This document shows positions 23,289-31,523 of a stretch of DNA of 40,242 nt, piece by piece. Both the position numbers and the translations under genes were made by a program. The notes under the pieces are model-generated. The model was not told where the DNA came from, did no database searches, and worked only from the letters and a program-made list of their open reading frames with translations. The stretch comes from Nocardia alba NBRC 108234. Its GTDB lineage: Bacteria; Actinomycetota; Actinomycetes; Mycobacteriales; Mycobacteriaceae. Location of the stretch: the NCBI RefSeq assembly GCF_001612665.1, contig NZ_BDAX01000040.1, forward strand, positions 1 to 40,242, written 5' to 3'. Within the stretch, counting starts at the first letter, position 1. Each line of letters opens with the position of its first letter.

Positions 23289-24716
23289 ATGGCTGTGATG
23301 CGCCCGATCACCGAGAATCCCGCCCTGTCCCCCGTCACCGAGGGCGTCGATGACGAGGTCGCCCAGCGGCTGGCCCTCGCGCTGCGGTGCGTGACGGTGT
23401 CGACCGAGGATCCCGCGCACACCGCCGACGCGGAGTTCGCGCGCCTGGCCGCCCACCTCGAGACGTCGTTCCCGCGCGTGCACGCCGAGCTGGCGCTGAC
23501 CACCTTCGGCCACAGCAGGCTCTACCGCTGGCAGGGGGCCGAGGCGGGCCCCGTATCGGCGATCCTGCTCGCCCACCAGGACGTGGTGCCGGTCGACGAC
23601 GCGCAACGCTGGACCCATCCCCCGTTCGACGGCGTCGTCGACGACGAGTTCATCTGGGGTCGCGGCGCGATCGACGACAAGAGCCGCGTGCTCGCCGTCC
23701 TCGAGGCGGTGGAGTCGGCACTGGCGGCCGGAACTCGTCCGCGCCACACCATGTTCCTCGCCTTCGGTCACGACGAGGAGGTCTTCGGCGACGGCGGCGC
23801 GGTCCGGATGGCCCGGTACCTCCGCGATCAGGACGTGCGGGCGCAACTGCTGCTCGACGAGGGCGGGGTGATCACCGAGGGTGTCGCCGACGGGGTCGAC
23901 CGTCCGGTGGCCAGCATCATGCTCGGCGAGAAAGGCTATGCGACGGTACGGCTTTCGGTCACCGAGACCGGCGGTCACTCCTCGATGCCCGGCAAGCAGA
24001 CCGCGGTGGGACGGCTGGCACGCGCGGTGGCGCGGGTGCAGGACCATCCGATGCCGCTGCGGCTGACCCCCGTGATCGCCGACATGCTCGCCCGCATGCG
24101 CGAGGTACTGCCCGAACCACGACGTCGGCTGCTCGAGCTCACCGACGCGCGCGGGCTGGCCCGGCTGGCCGGACCGCTCGTCGCCCGCGTCATGGCGACG
24201 GGCCCGACCACCGAGGCACTCGTACGCACCACCACCGCGCCCACCGTGATCAGCGGCGGCGTGAAGGCCAATGTGCTCCCGCAGAGCGCCGAGGCACTGG
24301 TGAATTTCCGTATCCTGCCCGGTGATTCGGTGGCGGCGGTGCTGGCGCACTGCACCAGGGTGATCCGCGATATCGGCGTGGCGATCGATCTCGTCGGACC
24401 GGTGTCGGAGCCTTCGCGGTTCACGGCGCCGGGTCCGGCGTTCGACATGGTCGCCGAGCTGGCGTCGAGCGTGGTGCCCGGGATCGTGACGACCACCGGG
24501 ATCGTGCCGGGCGCCACGGATTCGCGCCACTACGACGGTCTCGCCGCGACCCGGTGCAATTTCGCGCCGATCGTGTTGACCGCGGCGGATCTGGAACGGA
24601 TCCACGGAACCGACGAGCGGATCTCGCGGCTCAACTACGCTCGCCTGATCGAGTTCAACCGGCGTCTCATCGAGCGGCTCGCCGCGGCGCCCGAAGCAGG
24701 AGGAGCGCCACGATGA
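23289..24716 (+). CDS. M20-family metallopeptidase (CPS1/PM20D1-like carboxypeptidase)
   Basis: The 475-residue enzyme has the two-zinc M20 set: His96/Asp98 in LLAHQDVVPV, Asp in GRGAIDDKS, Glu-Glu in GHDEEVFGDG, LLDEGG, and the distal His in ATDSRHYDG. A dimerisation domain with GGHSSMPGKQTAVGRL interrupts the catalytic domain. This set fits the carboxypeptidase S/PM20D1 branch, whose members hydrolyse peptides or N-acyl amino acids. ATG 23289 is used; a second ATG at 23298 is possible and no clear ribosome-binding site is seen. The stop overlaps the lipase start by four bases, so the two enzymes are coupled. Confidence 0.87.
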   Translation: MAVMRPITENPALSPVTEGVDDEVAQRLALALRCVTVSTEDPAHTADAEFARLAAHLETSFPRVHAELALTTFGHSRLYRWQGAEAGPVSAILLAHQDVVPVDDAQRWTHPPFDGVVDDEFIWGRGAIDDKSRVLAVLEAVESALAAGTRPRHTMFLAFGHDEEVFGDGGAVRMARYLRDQDVRAQLLLDEGGVITEGVADGVDRPVASIMLGEKGYATVRLSVTETGGHSSMPGKQTAVGRLARAVARVQDHPMPLRLTPVIADMLARMREVLPEPRRRLLELTDARGLARLAGPLVARVMATGPTTEALVRTTTAPTVISGGVKANVLPQSAEALVNFRILPGDSVAAVLAHCTRVIRDIGVAIDLVGPVSEPSRFTAPGPAFDMVAELASSVVPGIVTTTGIVPGATDSRHYDGLAATRCNFAPIVLTAADLERIHGTDERISRLNYARLIEFNRRLIERLAAAPEAGGAPR

Positions 24717-25549
24717 CCACCGACACCGGCGAGTTCGCGGGCCACGGCGGCAAGATCGCCTGGCGCGCATGGCAACCCGAGACCGCACCGATCGCGGTGG
24801 TCGCGCTGGTACACGGCGTCGCCGAGCACTCGGGCCGCTATGAACACGTGGGCGCCGCGCTGGCCGACGCGGGTTTCGCGGTCTACGCGCTGGACCACAT
24901 CGGACACGGCCGCTCCGCGGGTTCGGCGGCCAATATCGATTCGATGCAGAGCGCCGCCGACAATGTCGCGACCCTGCTCGACCTCGCGAGCGCCGCCCAT
25001 CCCGGCGTGCCCCGGTTTCTGCTCGGGCATTCGATGGGCAGCCTGGTGGTGCTGCATCTGGCCACTCGCGGCCCGGTCGACGTGGCGGGCGTCATCGTCT
25101 CCGCGCCGCCCCTCGACATCGCGGTCGGCAATCCGGTCCAGCGCCTCGCCGCTCCCCTGCTCACCCGGTTCGCCCCGAATCTCGGTGTGCTGACCCTGGA
25201 TTCGTCGATGATCAGCCGCGATCCCGAGGTGGTACGCGCCTATGACGACGACCCCCTGGTCTTCCGCGGCAAGCTGCCCGCGCGCACCGCGGTGGAGATC
25301 CTGCAGCACACCGCGCTGGTGAAGCAGCGTCTGAGCGCGCTCACCGCGCCGCTACTGGTGGTCCACGGCACGGCCGACGCGATCGCATCACCGTCGAGCG
25401 CCGATCTGCTCGAACGCGACGCGGGCTCGACCGATGTGACGGTTCTGCGCTACCCGGGGCTCTACCACGAGGTGTTCAACGAGCCCGAGCGTGCCGAGGT
25501 GCTCGGCGATGTCATCGGGTGGCTGACGACACATGTTACCGAACGGTAA
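24713..25549 (+). CDS. Monoacylglycerol lipase-like alpha/beta hydrolase
   Basis: The 278-residue protein fits the MGL family (mycobacterial Rv0183 type). The oxyanion block is VHGVAEHSGRYEHV, the nucleophile Ser107 is in LLGHSMGS, the acid Asp in VHGTADAIAS, and the His in GLYHEVFNE. The YALDHIGHGRS block matches too. The ATG at 24713 overlaps the upstream peptidase stop and has AGGAGG nearby. Together with the N-acyl-amino-acid-hydrolase-like M20 enzyme this suggests breakdown of host or envelope lipids; the coupling is seen, the pathway inferred. Confidence 0.87.
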   Translation: MTTDTGEFAGHGGKIAWRAWQPETAPIAVVALVHGVAEHSGRYEHVGAALADAGFAVYALDHIGHGRSAGSAANIDSMQSAADNVATLLDLASAAHPGVPRFLLGHSMGSLVVLHLATRGPVDVAGVIVSAPPLDIAVGNPVQRLAAPLLTRFAPNLGVLTLDSSMISRDPEVVRAYDDDPLVFRGKLPARTAVEILQHTALVKQRLSALTAPLLVVHGTADAIASPSSADLLERDAGSTDVTVLRYPGLYHEVFNEPERAEVLGDVIGWLTTHVTER

Positions 25550-25571
25550 GTTATCGCGCGGGCGAGGCTAG

Positions 25572-25577
25572 TAGACT
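25572..25577 (+). promoter_or_regulatory. Possible -10 element for the lumazine synthase gene
   Basis: TAGACT fits TANNNT and ends eight bases before the ATG at 25586, which would make the transcript leaderless or nearly so. No ribosome-binding site is visible. Confidence 0.35.
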
Positions 25578-25585
25578 CAGGACTC

Positions 25586-26047
25586 ATGACCACGTCTACC
25601 GGCGCCGTTGCCTTCATTCGCGCCAGCTGGCACAGCTCCATCGTCAACAAGGCGCACGAGGGCTTCCTCGCCGAATACACCGGCTTCGGGTTCGATCCCG
25701 AGGTCGTCGAGGTGTTCGATGTGCCCGGCGCCTTCGAGATCCCGCTGCACGCCCAGCGCCTGGCGCGCACCGGCCGCTACGACGCGATCGTCGCCGCGGC
25801 CCTGGTCGTCGACGGCGGCATCTACCGTCACGACTTCGTCGCCTCCGCGGTGATCGACGGCCTGATGCGGGTGCAGCTCGACACCGATGTGCCGGTGTTC
25901 TCGGTGGTGCTCACTCCGCACCACTTCCACGAGCACAGCGAGCACGTGGACTACTACACCAACCACTTCGTGACAAAGGGAGCCGAGGCTGCCCGCGCGG
26001 TGGCGAACACCCTCAGCTCCCTGCGGTCACTGCCCGCTTCCCACTGA
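25586..26047 (+). CDS. ribH2: 6,7-dimethyl-8-ribityllumazine synthase, type II (RibH2)
   Basis: The 153-residue protein condenses 5-amino-6-ribitylaminouracil with dihydroxybutanone phosphate in riboflavin synthesis, if active. The start AFIRASWHSSIV, VPGAFEIPL, VVDGGIYRHDFVASAVIDGLMRVQLDT and the LTPHHFHEHSEH block are those of type II enzymes (Brucella/Mesorhizobium RibH2, decameric) rather than the usual icosahedral type I. No other riboflavin gene is in the window, so it is an orphan copy, likely beside a type I ribH elsewhere. A dedicated flavin or light-related role, as proposed for RibH2 elsewhere, is inference. It follows the lipase gene by 36 bases. Confidence 0.88.
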   Translation: MTTSTGAVAFIRASWHSSIVNKAHEGFLAEYTGFGFDPEVVEVFDVPGAFEIPLHAQRLARTGRYDAIVAAALVVDGGIYRHDFVASAVIDGLMRVQLDTDVPVFSVVLTPHHFHEHSEHVDYYTNHFVTKGAEAARAVANTLSSLRSLPASH

Positions 26048-26064
26048 GCTGAGCTACTCGAGAA

Positions 26065-27510
26065 CTACTTGAACTGGTTCAGGCAGGCCTGCTCGCCGCT
26101 GAGGACACCGGTGCGGAACGCTTCGAGGCGCTGATATCCGCTCGGCACCACCTTGCCGTTGACGTCGGCGGCGGCGAGGCCGTCGGCGAGCAGGCCCGAG
26201 ACCGCCTCGTCGAGGTCACCGGCCGACAGGCGCGGATCACTGCTCGGCTCACTGAGTTTCGTGGTGAGTACGCCGGTCAGGCACGCCGTGCGCAGACCCG
26301 CTGACTCCGCACCCGACAGCGACAGCTTGCGATCCTGCTGCACCGCGAGGGCATAGCGGGACACGAAGACCGCGGCGGCGTTGTAATCGCCGGTGACCAC
26401 CGCCGACAGCGGCTCCTGTTTCGTGCTCGCGCCCTCCCCCGCGCGCTTGGCCATGGCGGGGACGTCGGTGCCGATGGTATTCGACCCCGGGCAGTAGGAG
26501 ACCGGCTCGGTGGTGGTCGTCGACGCGCAGTTGCGGGTGACGCCCGCGTAGTCGAACTTCGGCGCGTTCTTCACCGGCATCGACTTGCCGAGCTGGGCGG
26601 CCAGGGTGGTCAGCGTGTCCTTGTTCACCGGAAGCTGATCGTCGCGTTCACCCTCTTCGAAGGTGACGGGCAGGCCGGCGCGACGCTTCTCGATCTCGTC
26701 CTTGTTGATGTCCTTGCACGACTTGGCGCCCTGGGTGTACCCCATCTGCACCGCCGTGACCCGCTCGAACGCCGAACCGTGCACGGCGTTGGGATCGTTG
26801 GGGTCGCGGTCGCGCACGGCGACGGTCGCGCCGAGCACGCCGTTGAGACCGTCGGTGGTGTTGAGCGTGAAGTGCTTCGAATTGCCTTCTGCCACATGGC
26901 GAAGGAACACTCCGGCCAGACAATCCGCCTGCTGTTCCTTGACCAGTGTGTCGGTGAGGAGCCCGCGCAGCAGGTCGGCCTGGGACTGGATGGCGTGCCC
27001 GTATTCGTGGGCCAGCACCATCACCACCGACATCTCCTTGTACTTGTCGACCAGCAGCGGCAGCAGGACCGAGCGGTCCCAGCCGATGGTGTGGTCGAGC
27101 GGGCAGTAGGCGGCGTTCACCAGCTTGTAGGTGCTGCTCTTGCAGAACTGCACCGCCTCCGACTCCGGCGCCTTCGCCGACCACGAGATGTACTTCGAGG
27201 CGGGCTTGAAGCTGCCGCGGAAGGTCTTGGAATACTCTGTCTGCCAGTACTCTTCGATGTCGGCGATGGCGTTGAGAGCGAGCTTGTCGATCTTGCCGTT
27301 GTCGCCGTTGTCGGCCTTCTTGTCCGTGTCGGGCACACCGGGACGCGACCCGCTGGGGCCGGTGGACGACGCCGCGCCCGCCACCTCCCACGGGTTGTCC
27401 ACGACCGGCTGCGCCTGGTCGCTCGCGACTGTTGTCGCGCCGCAACCGGATACGAGCATGCCGATACTCATCAAAGCTGCCACGGTCGCGCCGAACCGAT
27501 GTCTTCTCAT
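26065..27510 (-). CDS. Lipoprotein neutral zinc metallopeptidase
   Basis: The 481-residue protein has a lipoprotein signal peptide with lipobox LVSGC (Cys23), then a Ser/Gly/Asp-rich linker. The peptidase domain has HEYGH (His168, Glu169, His172) and the downstream ligand region EQQADCLAG, as in the actinobacterial putative neutral zinc peptidase family (PF04228 type). The C-terminal 150 residues contain paired cysteines and no recognised domain. ATG 27510 has GGGGAGGA seven bases upstream; the open frame extends much further up, antisense to unrelated coding. It should act outside the membrane; its substrate is unknown. It is convergent with ribH2, 17 bases apart. Confidence 0.88.
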   Translation of the reverse strand: MRRHRFGATVAALMSIGMLVSGCGATTVASDQAQPVVDNPWEVAGAASSTGPSGSRPGVPDTDKKADNGDNGKIDKLALNAIADIEEYWQTEYSKTFRGSFKPASKYISWSAKAPESEAVQFCKSSTYKLVNAAYCPLDHTIGWDRSVLLPLLVDKYKEMSVVMVLAHEYGHAIQSQADLLRGLLTDTLVKEQQADCLAGVFLRHVAEGNSKHFTLNTTDGLNGVLGATVAVRDRDPNDPNAVHGSAFERVTAVQMGYTQGAKSCKDINKDEIEKRRAGLPVTFEEGERDDQLPVNKDTLTTLAAQLGKSMPVKNAPKFDYAGVTRNCASTTTTEPVSYCPGSNTIGTDVPAMAKRAGEGASTKQEPLSAVVTGDYNAAAVFVSRYALAVQQDRKLSLSGAESAGLRTACLTGVLTTKLSEPSSDPRLSAGDLDEAVSGLLADGLAAADVNGKVVPSGYQRLEAFRTGVLSGEQACLNQFK

Positions 27511-27584
27511 GCGCAGTCCTCCCCGGAAATCGTGCGGACGCCGTGCGGTCCGCGATCGAGCGATCACATGGTAAACGACTGCTG

Positions 27585-28535
27585 TCACAGGTCCATTCGG
27601 ATCGTGGCCAGCACCGCGCGGTGGTCGGAGCCGGGGATGGTGAGGGTGCGGATCTGTTCGGCGACCCCACCGGCGACGAGGATGTGATCGATCCCGAGCA
27701 CCGGCCCCCACCGGCGATCCGCCGGGTAGGTGAGCAGGACACCGTCGCCGGTCTGGTCGGCGGCCGAGGCGAACGCGCCGTCGAGCAGTGCGCGGTAGGC
27801 CGAATGATCGTGTGTCGCATTGAAATCCGCGCCGACGATGGCGGGGGCGCTGCTCGCGGCGAGGATCTCGTCGATCCGGCGCATCTCGGCCGACCAGGCG
27901 CCGAAGTCGAGGTTCGGCGGAATCGGATGGAAGGCGAAGACCGACATCGGTCCGCGCTGTGGATGTTGCATCGTGGCGGAGATGTTGCTCATGATGAAGC
28001 CGTCGTATTTCCTGGTGTCGCGCAACGGGTATCGGCTGTAGATGCCGGTGCCGCCACCGCCGGACCGCGCGGGTTCGAGATAGGAGTACGGCAGTCGCTC
28101 CTCGAGTCCGGCCCCACGCAGACCCGTGATCGAGTCGACGGTCAACTCTTCGACGGTGAGCACGTCGACGTTGTTGTCGCGCACCGCGCCGACCACCGCG
28201 TGCGGATCGGCCTGGCCGAAGAGGATGTTCGACTGCATGACCACCAGTTCCGGCCCATCGGCGGCCCTGGCCTCCGGAATGTAGGACGGCACCACCAACC
28301 ACGCGGCACCGGCCAGCACCAGCACCGCCGCCCCCGAGCTGCGCCAGCCCCGCGCGAGGAGCAACAGCACCAGGCCGACGACCGCACCGAGCATCAACCA
28401 CATCGCCCCCGACGCCAACAGCACCATCGACTTCTGGCGCCAGTCCACGACATGCAACACGATCCCGGCCACCGCCGCGACCACCGCGCCCCACCCCAGG
28501 ACGAGCAACGCCCGTTCCACCCGTTTACGCATCAT
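27585..28535 (-). CDS. Membrane-anchored endonuclease/exonuclease/phosphatase-fold protein
   Basis: The 316-residue protein has three N-terminal membrane segments (about 9-28, 36-60, 68-86) and an EEP domain facing outside. EEP motifs are VMQSNILFG, VEELT, the GADFNATHDH metal/catalytic block and the C-terminal GSDHRAVLA. Members hydrolyse phosphodiesters or phosphoesters: nucleic acids, inositol phosphates or sphingomyelin. The substrate here is unknown. ATG 28535 or the next codon ATG is the start. It precedes the zinc peptidase gene on the same strand by 74 bases. Confidence 0.85.
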   Translation of the reverse strand: MMRKRVERALLVLGWGAVVAAVAGIVLHVVDWRQKSMVLLASGAMWLMLGAVVGLVLLLLARGWRSSGAAVLVLAGAAWLVVPSYIPEARAADGPELVVMQSNILFGQADPHAVVGAVRDNNVDVLTVEELTVDSITGLRGAGLEERLPYSYLEPARSGGGGTGIYSRYPLRDTRKYDGFIMSNISATMQHPQRGPMSVFAFHPIPPNLDFGAWSAEMRRIDEILAASSAPAIVGADFNATHDHSAYRALLDGAFASAADQTGDGVLLTYPADRRWGPVLGIDHILVAGGVAEQIRTLTIPGSDHRAVLATIRMDL

Positions 28536-28628
28536 GAGGCCACCCTAAGCGGCTGCACTTTCAGGTCCCTTGCGACGGTCTTGGGACCCGCGCGAGCACT
28601 TACACTGGCCGATGGAAGGGAGGTGACC

Positions 28629-28910
28629 GTGTACATCGAAGAGTTCTCCGCCGCAGGTCCACTCACCGAGCAGGCGGTCGACGAGCTGATGACCGTCGCC
28701 AACAGATACACCTCGGCGATCACCATGACCGTCGGTGACCGCACCGTGCAGCTCCCGGTTCTCCCGGTCTGCTGGGACGAGTTGCGTGTCCGCGCGGGCA
28801 CCACGATCACCGTCGAGGCCGACCGCGGCCACCGACCGGCCGACCTGGAGGACCGCACCGCGCTGACCGATTTCGTCACGACCTTCCAGCGCGCGACCGA
28901 TCAGCCCTAG
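28629..28910 (+). CDS. HPr-like small protein lacking the phosphohistidine
   Basis: This 93-residue protein aligns over its length with HPr. YTSAITMTV matches FTSEITVTS of E. coli HPr, and RAGTTITVEADRG matches TQGTVVTISAEG, with only one early one-residue gap and a few inserted residues near 60. The active-site loop GLHTRPAA is replaced by PLTEQAVD, so Thr13 stands where His15 should be, and the regulatory-serine segment is replaced by LPVCWDEL. It cannot act as a normal phosphocarrier. GTG 28629 is preferred, with AGGGAGG five bases upstream; GTG 28623 is alternative. It ends at the same CTAG as the convergent DUF262 gene. The fold assignment is my own alignment by eye. Confidence 0.65.
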   Translation: MYIEEFSAAGPLTEQAVDELMTVANRYTSAITMTVGDRTVQLPVLPVCWDELRVRAGTTITVEADRGHRPADLEDRTALTDFVTTFQRATDQP

Positions 28911-31420
28911 AGCGGCAGCCCCGCCTCGATCCAGTTGTAGGCCTGGATCTTTCGGGACTCGGGATCGTTGACCACCTGGTTGATGAGGTCGTTGATCTGC
29001 TCGGTGGACAGCGGGTAGCCGTAATGTTCGGCCGCACCCGCCGACGCCCACAGGGAGGCGAACAGGCCGGGCCCGCCGAGCAGGTGCGACAGCGCGGTGG
29101 CTACCTCGTCGACGGTGGCGAGAACACCGTGCACGAGAGCGATCGCGATGTCCTCGTCGCCGGGCGACATGCCGGGGGCGAGCGCACCGGATTCGACGGC
29201 GCGCTGGGCCAGCCACGCACGCGGGACCAGCGGGCTGGGGCCGATGGCGTCGCCGAGGTAGTAGCGCCACTCGCCGGGGTTGCCCTGGTCGAAGGCGTGG
29301 ATGTAGAAGGTGCGGGTGATCGCCCACAGGGCGATGTAGCGCAGGGCGAGCTGTTCGGCGCCGAGCAGCGCGTCGGGGCCCTCCGCGCGGTCGCGCTCCA
29401 GCTGGTTCCAGGCGAAGCGGAACCAGACCTGTTCGGAGTTGCCGACCCAGGTGGCGGGCAGCCGGTCGGCCAGGGCGGCCAGATCGCCGACCGGACCGTC
29501 GACGGAGGCGTCACCGGAGGCTTCCACCCGCAGGTTGTCGACATAGCCGCGCAGCGCGTCGACGGAGGTGAACACCGCGTAGCCCAGTTGCGCGAAGCGG
29601 GTGAGGTCGGCGTTGACGGGCTCGAGCACGAGCACCACCGGCATACCGACGCCCTGCTGGAGCCCTTCGGGCCAAAAGGCTTCGGCCACAGCGAGTTCAC
29701 GGCCGGTGACCGGATCGGAGACCTCACTGTCGAGCAGCGGGAAACCGAAGCCGTCGGCGACGAGATCGTCGACCAGCGCGTTGACCTGGTCTACCGCCGG
29801 ATCGCCGAGGGTCACCCCGGCGACGCCGACCGTCAGCAGGGTCGGGCGGTGCAGCTTGCCGGTGCGCAGCTTCTCGAGGAAGGCCTCCGCCGAAGCGGAG
29901 AGCAGTTTGCGGCGCGCCCGCAGGAACTCGCGGTAGTTCTCCACCCGCCACAGCGACGGGTCGGTCGGAATCCACTGCGAGGCGAGCACACCCGGGTTGC
30001 GCCGTTCCACCTCGGCGAAGTAGTCGGCGGGCTCGCGCTCGCCGAGCTCGGCCTCGGAACCTGGGCTCAGGAAGCAGAAATTGGCGATCGCGTTGATCTC
30101 GTTGCGTTCGTAGCCCGCATCGCGCAGCAGGGTTTTCGGGAACAGGTAGTGCACCTGCACCGGGGTGCGCTCGCCGAACTGCTCGATGCCCAGCTCCGAG
30201 CCGGTGCCGAGATCGCGTGAACCGTCGACGCGGGTGAGCATGTACAGCAGTGGATAGAACCGCGAACCTCGGGTGGCGCCTGCGAAGTCGTCGGCGCACA
30301 GGTCCAGCGAGCCGCCGCGCAGCCGTTCCAGCGAACCGATCAGCGCGTTGATGCCGCCGCGTTCGAGCGTGTCGTAGTCCTGTTGCAGGAACGTCTCGGT
30401 GGAGCCGCTGAACCGGCCCCAGAGCGCGGAATGCACGTACCAGTACAGCACCCGGTCGCGGTGCAGATCGTCGTCGAAGCGGCCGCCGTTGAGGAACAGC
30501 AGGCGGGTGATCACGGGAATCGCGTAGCGCCCCATCAGGACTCGGTCGTGATCGAGGCCGAGCCGGCCCGCCACCGTGTCGAGGAAGGTGTCGACCTGCT
30601 CGGTGGTGGCCACCAGGGCCTGCTCGAATTCCGCGGGCGCCAGATCGCCGAGCGCGTCGAAGTGCGCGCGTCCGTTGCCGATGGCGATCACGTTGCGCAG
30701 CAACCAGTCCAGGGTGAACGTGTACCCGTCCTTGTCCCAGCGGATCAGGTGATCGCGCAGGTTGCCGCGGGCCTGCGGCCACTGCGCGCACAGGGTGGCC
30801 AGCGCGAGGTCGCCCTTGGACAGTTTGGTGCCGCCGGAGTTGACCCGGTTGAAGATGTCGACCACCTCGTCGACCGTGCGGTCCGAGCCGGTGATGGTCT
30901 CGACATTGAACTCGCGGTTGGCGACCTCGCGAACCTTGTTGAGCCGATCGAGGTAGCGGGCAAGGGTTTCCGGCGACTCGTCGGGGAACCTGGCCAGGTA
31001 GTGCATCGGGCCCTGAGCGAACAGTTCGGTGATGTCGATCCAGGCGGGGGCGGTATCGCGACCGGGCACCTGGAATTCGAAGAGCTCACGGTCGACATCG
31101 AAATGCAGACCGGTGAAGGCGATCTCGTCGCCTTCGAAGAAGGACGGCGCTGTCCCCCGCATGATTCCGTAGAGGGTGGTGATGCGCTGCTGCCCGTCGA
31201 GCAGCAACTGGCGCAGCCCCGAGCCGGTCGTCGACCCTCGGACCGCGATCTCCTCGGACCCGGTCTCCCACACCAGCAACCCACCGACCGGGTACCCGAG
31301 GTACAGCGACCGCATGAGTCCACGCACCTGGTCGCGGTTCCACACGTAGCCACGCTGGAACTCGGGCAGCAACACAGCACCGGAGTCGATCTGGTCGAGC
31401 AGGGTGGACAGACGTGTCAC
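28907..31420 (-). CDS. DUF262 protein with degenerate HNH-like region and unknown C-terminal domain
   Basis: The 837-residue protein starts with a DUF262 domain: LPEFQRGYVW at 18-27 and LLDGQQRITTLYG at 73-85, the ParB-like nucleotide-binding signature. A second region at 420-470 resembles the nuclease segment that follows DUF262 in GmrSD/SspE-like proteins, but reads VHYLFPK (His424-Tyr425) where related proteins usually show HHIFP, and SEAELG where an Asn is usual. The last 300 residues contain AVAEAFWPEGLQQG and are not recognised. Relatives cut modified or foreign DNA, so defence is possible, but the nuclease here may be impaired. GTG 31420 has GAAAGG six bases upstream. It follows the gene at 31524 on the same strand. 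Confidence 0.8.
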   Translation of the reverse strand: MTRLSTLLDQIDSGAVLLPEFQRGYVWNRDQVRGLMRSLYLGYPVGGLLVWETGSEEIAVRGSTTGSGLRQLLLDGQQRITTLYGIMRGTAPSFFEGDEIAFTGLHFDVDRELFEFQVPGRDTAPAWIDITELFAQGPMHYLARFPDESPETLARYLDRLNKVREVANREFNVETITGSDRTVDEVVDIFNRVNSGGTKLSKGDLALATLCAQWPQARGNLRDHLIRWDKDGYTFTLDWLLRNVIAIGNGRAHFDALGDLAPAEFEQALVATTEQVDTFLDTVAGRLGLDHDRVLMGRYAIPVITRLLFLNGGRFDDDLHRDRVLYWYVHSALWGRFSGSTETFLQQDYDTLERGGINALIGSLERLRGGSLDLCADDFAGATRGSRFYPLLYMLTRVDGSRDLGTGSELGIEQFGERTPVQVHYLFPKTLLRDAGYERNEINAIANFCFLSPGSEAELGEREPADYFAEVERRNPGVLASQWIPTDPSLWRVENYREFLRARRKLLSASAEAFLEKLRTGKLHRPTLLTVGVAGVTLGDPAVDQVNALVDDLVADGFGFPLLDSEVSDPVTGRELAVAEAFWPEGLQQGVGMPVVLVLEPVNADLTRFAQLGYAVFTSVDALRGYVDNLRVEASGDASVDGPVGDLAALADRLPATWVGNSEQVWFRFAWNQLERDRAEGPDALLGAEQLALRYIALWAITRTFYIHAFDQGNPGEWRYYLGDAIGPSPLVPRAWLAQRAVESGALAPGMSPGDEDIAIALVHGVLATVDEVATALSHLLGGPGLFASLWASAGAAEHYGYPLSTEQINDLINQVVNDPESRKIQAYNWIEAGLPL

Positions 31421-31523
31421 GGCAGCCTTTCGATCGAGATCCAGTGGCAGACAAGCGCCTTATCGTCGCATGAATCGTACCGACACATCCCGACATACCA
31501 GCGGCCGAACGGAACTCGCGCGG

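Noticed and set aside
27511..28494. Upstream extension of the zinc-peptidase frame
   Set aside because: It overlaps the EEP-domain gene on the same strand in another frame; the lipoprotein signal and ribosome-binding site fix the start at 27510.
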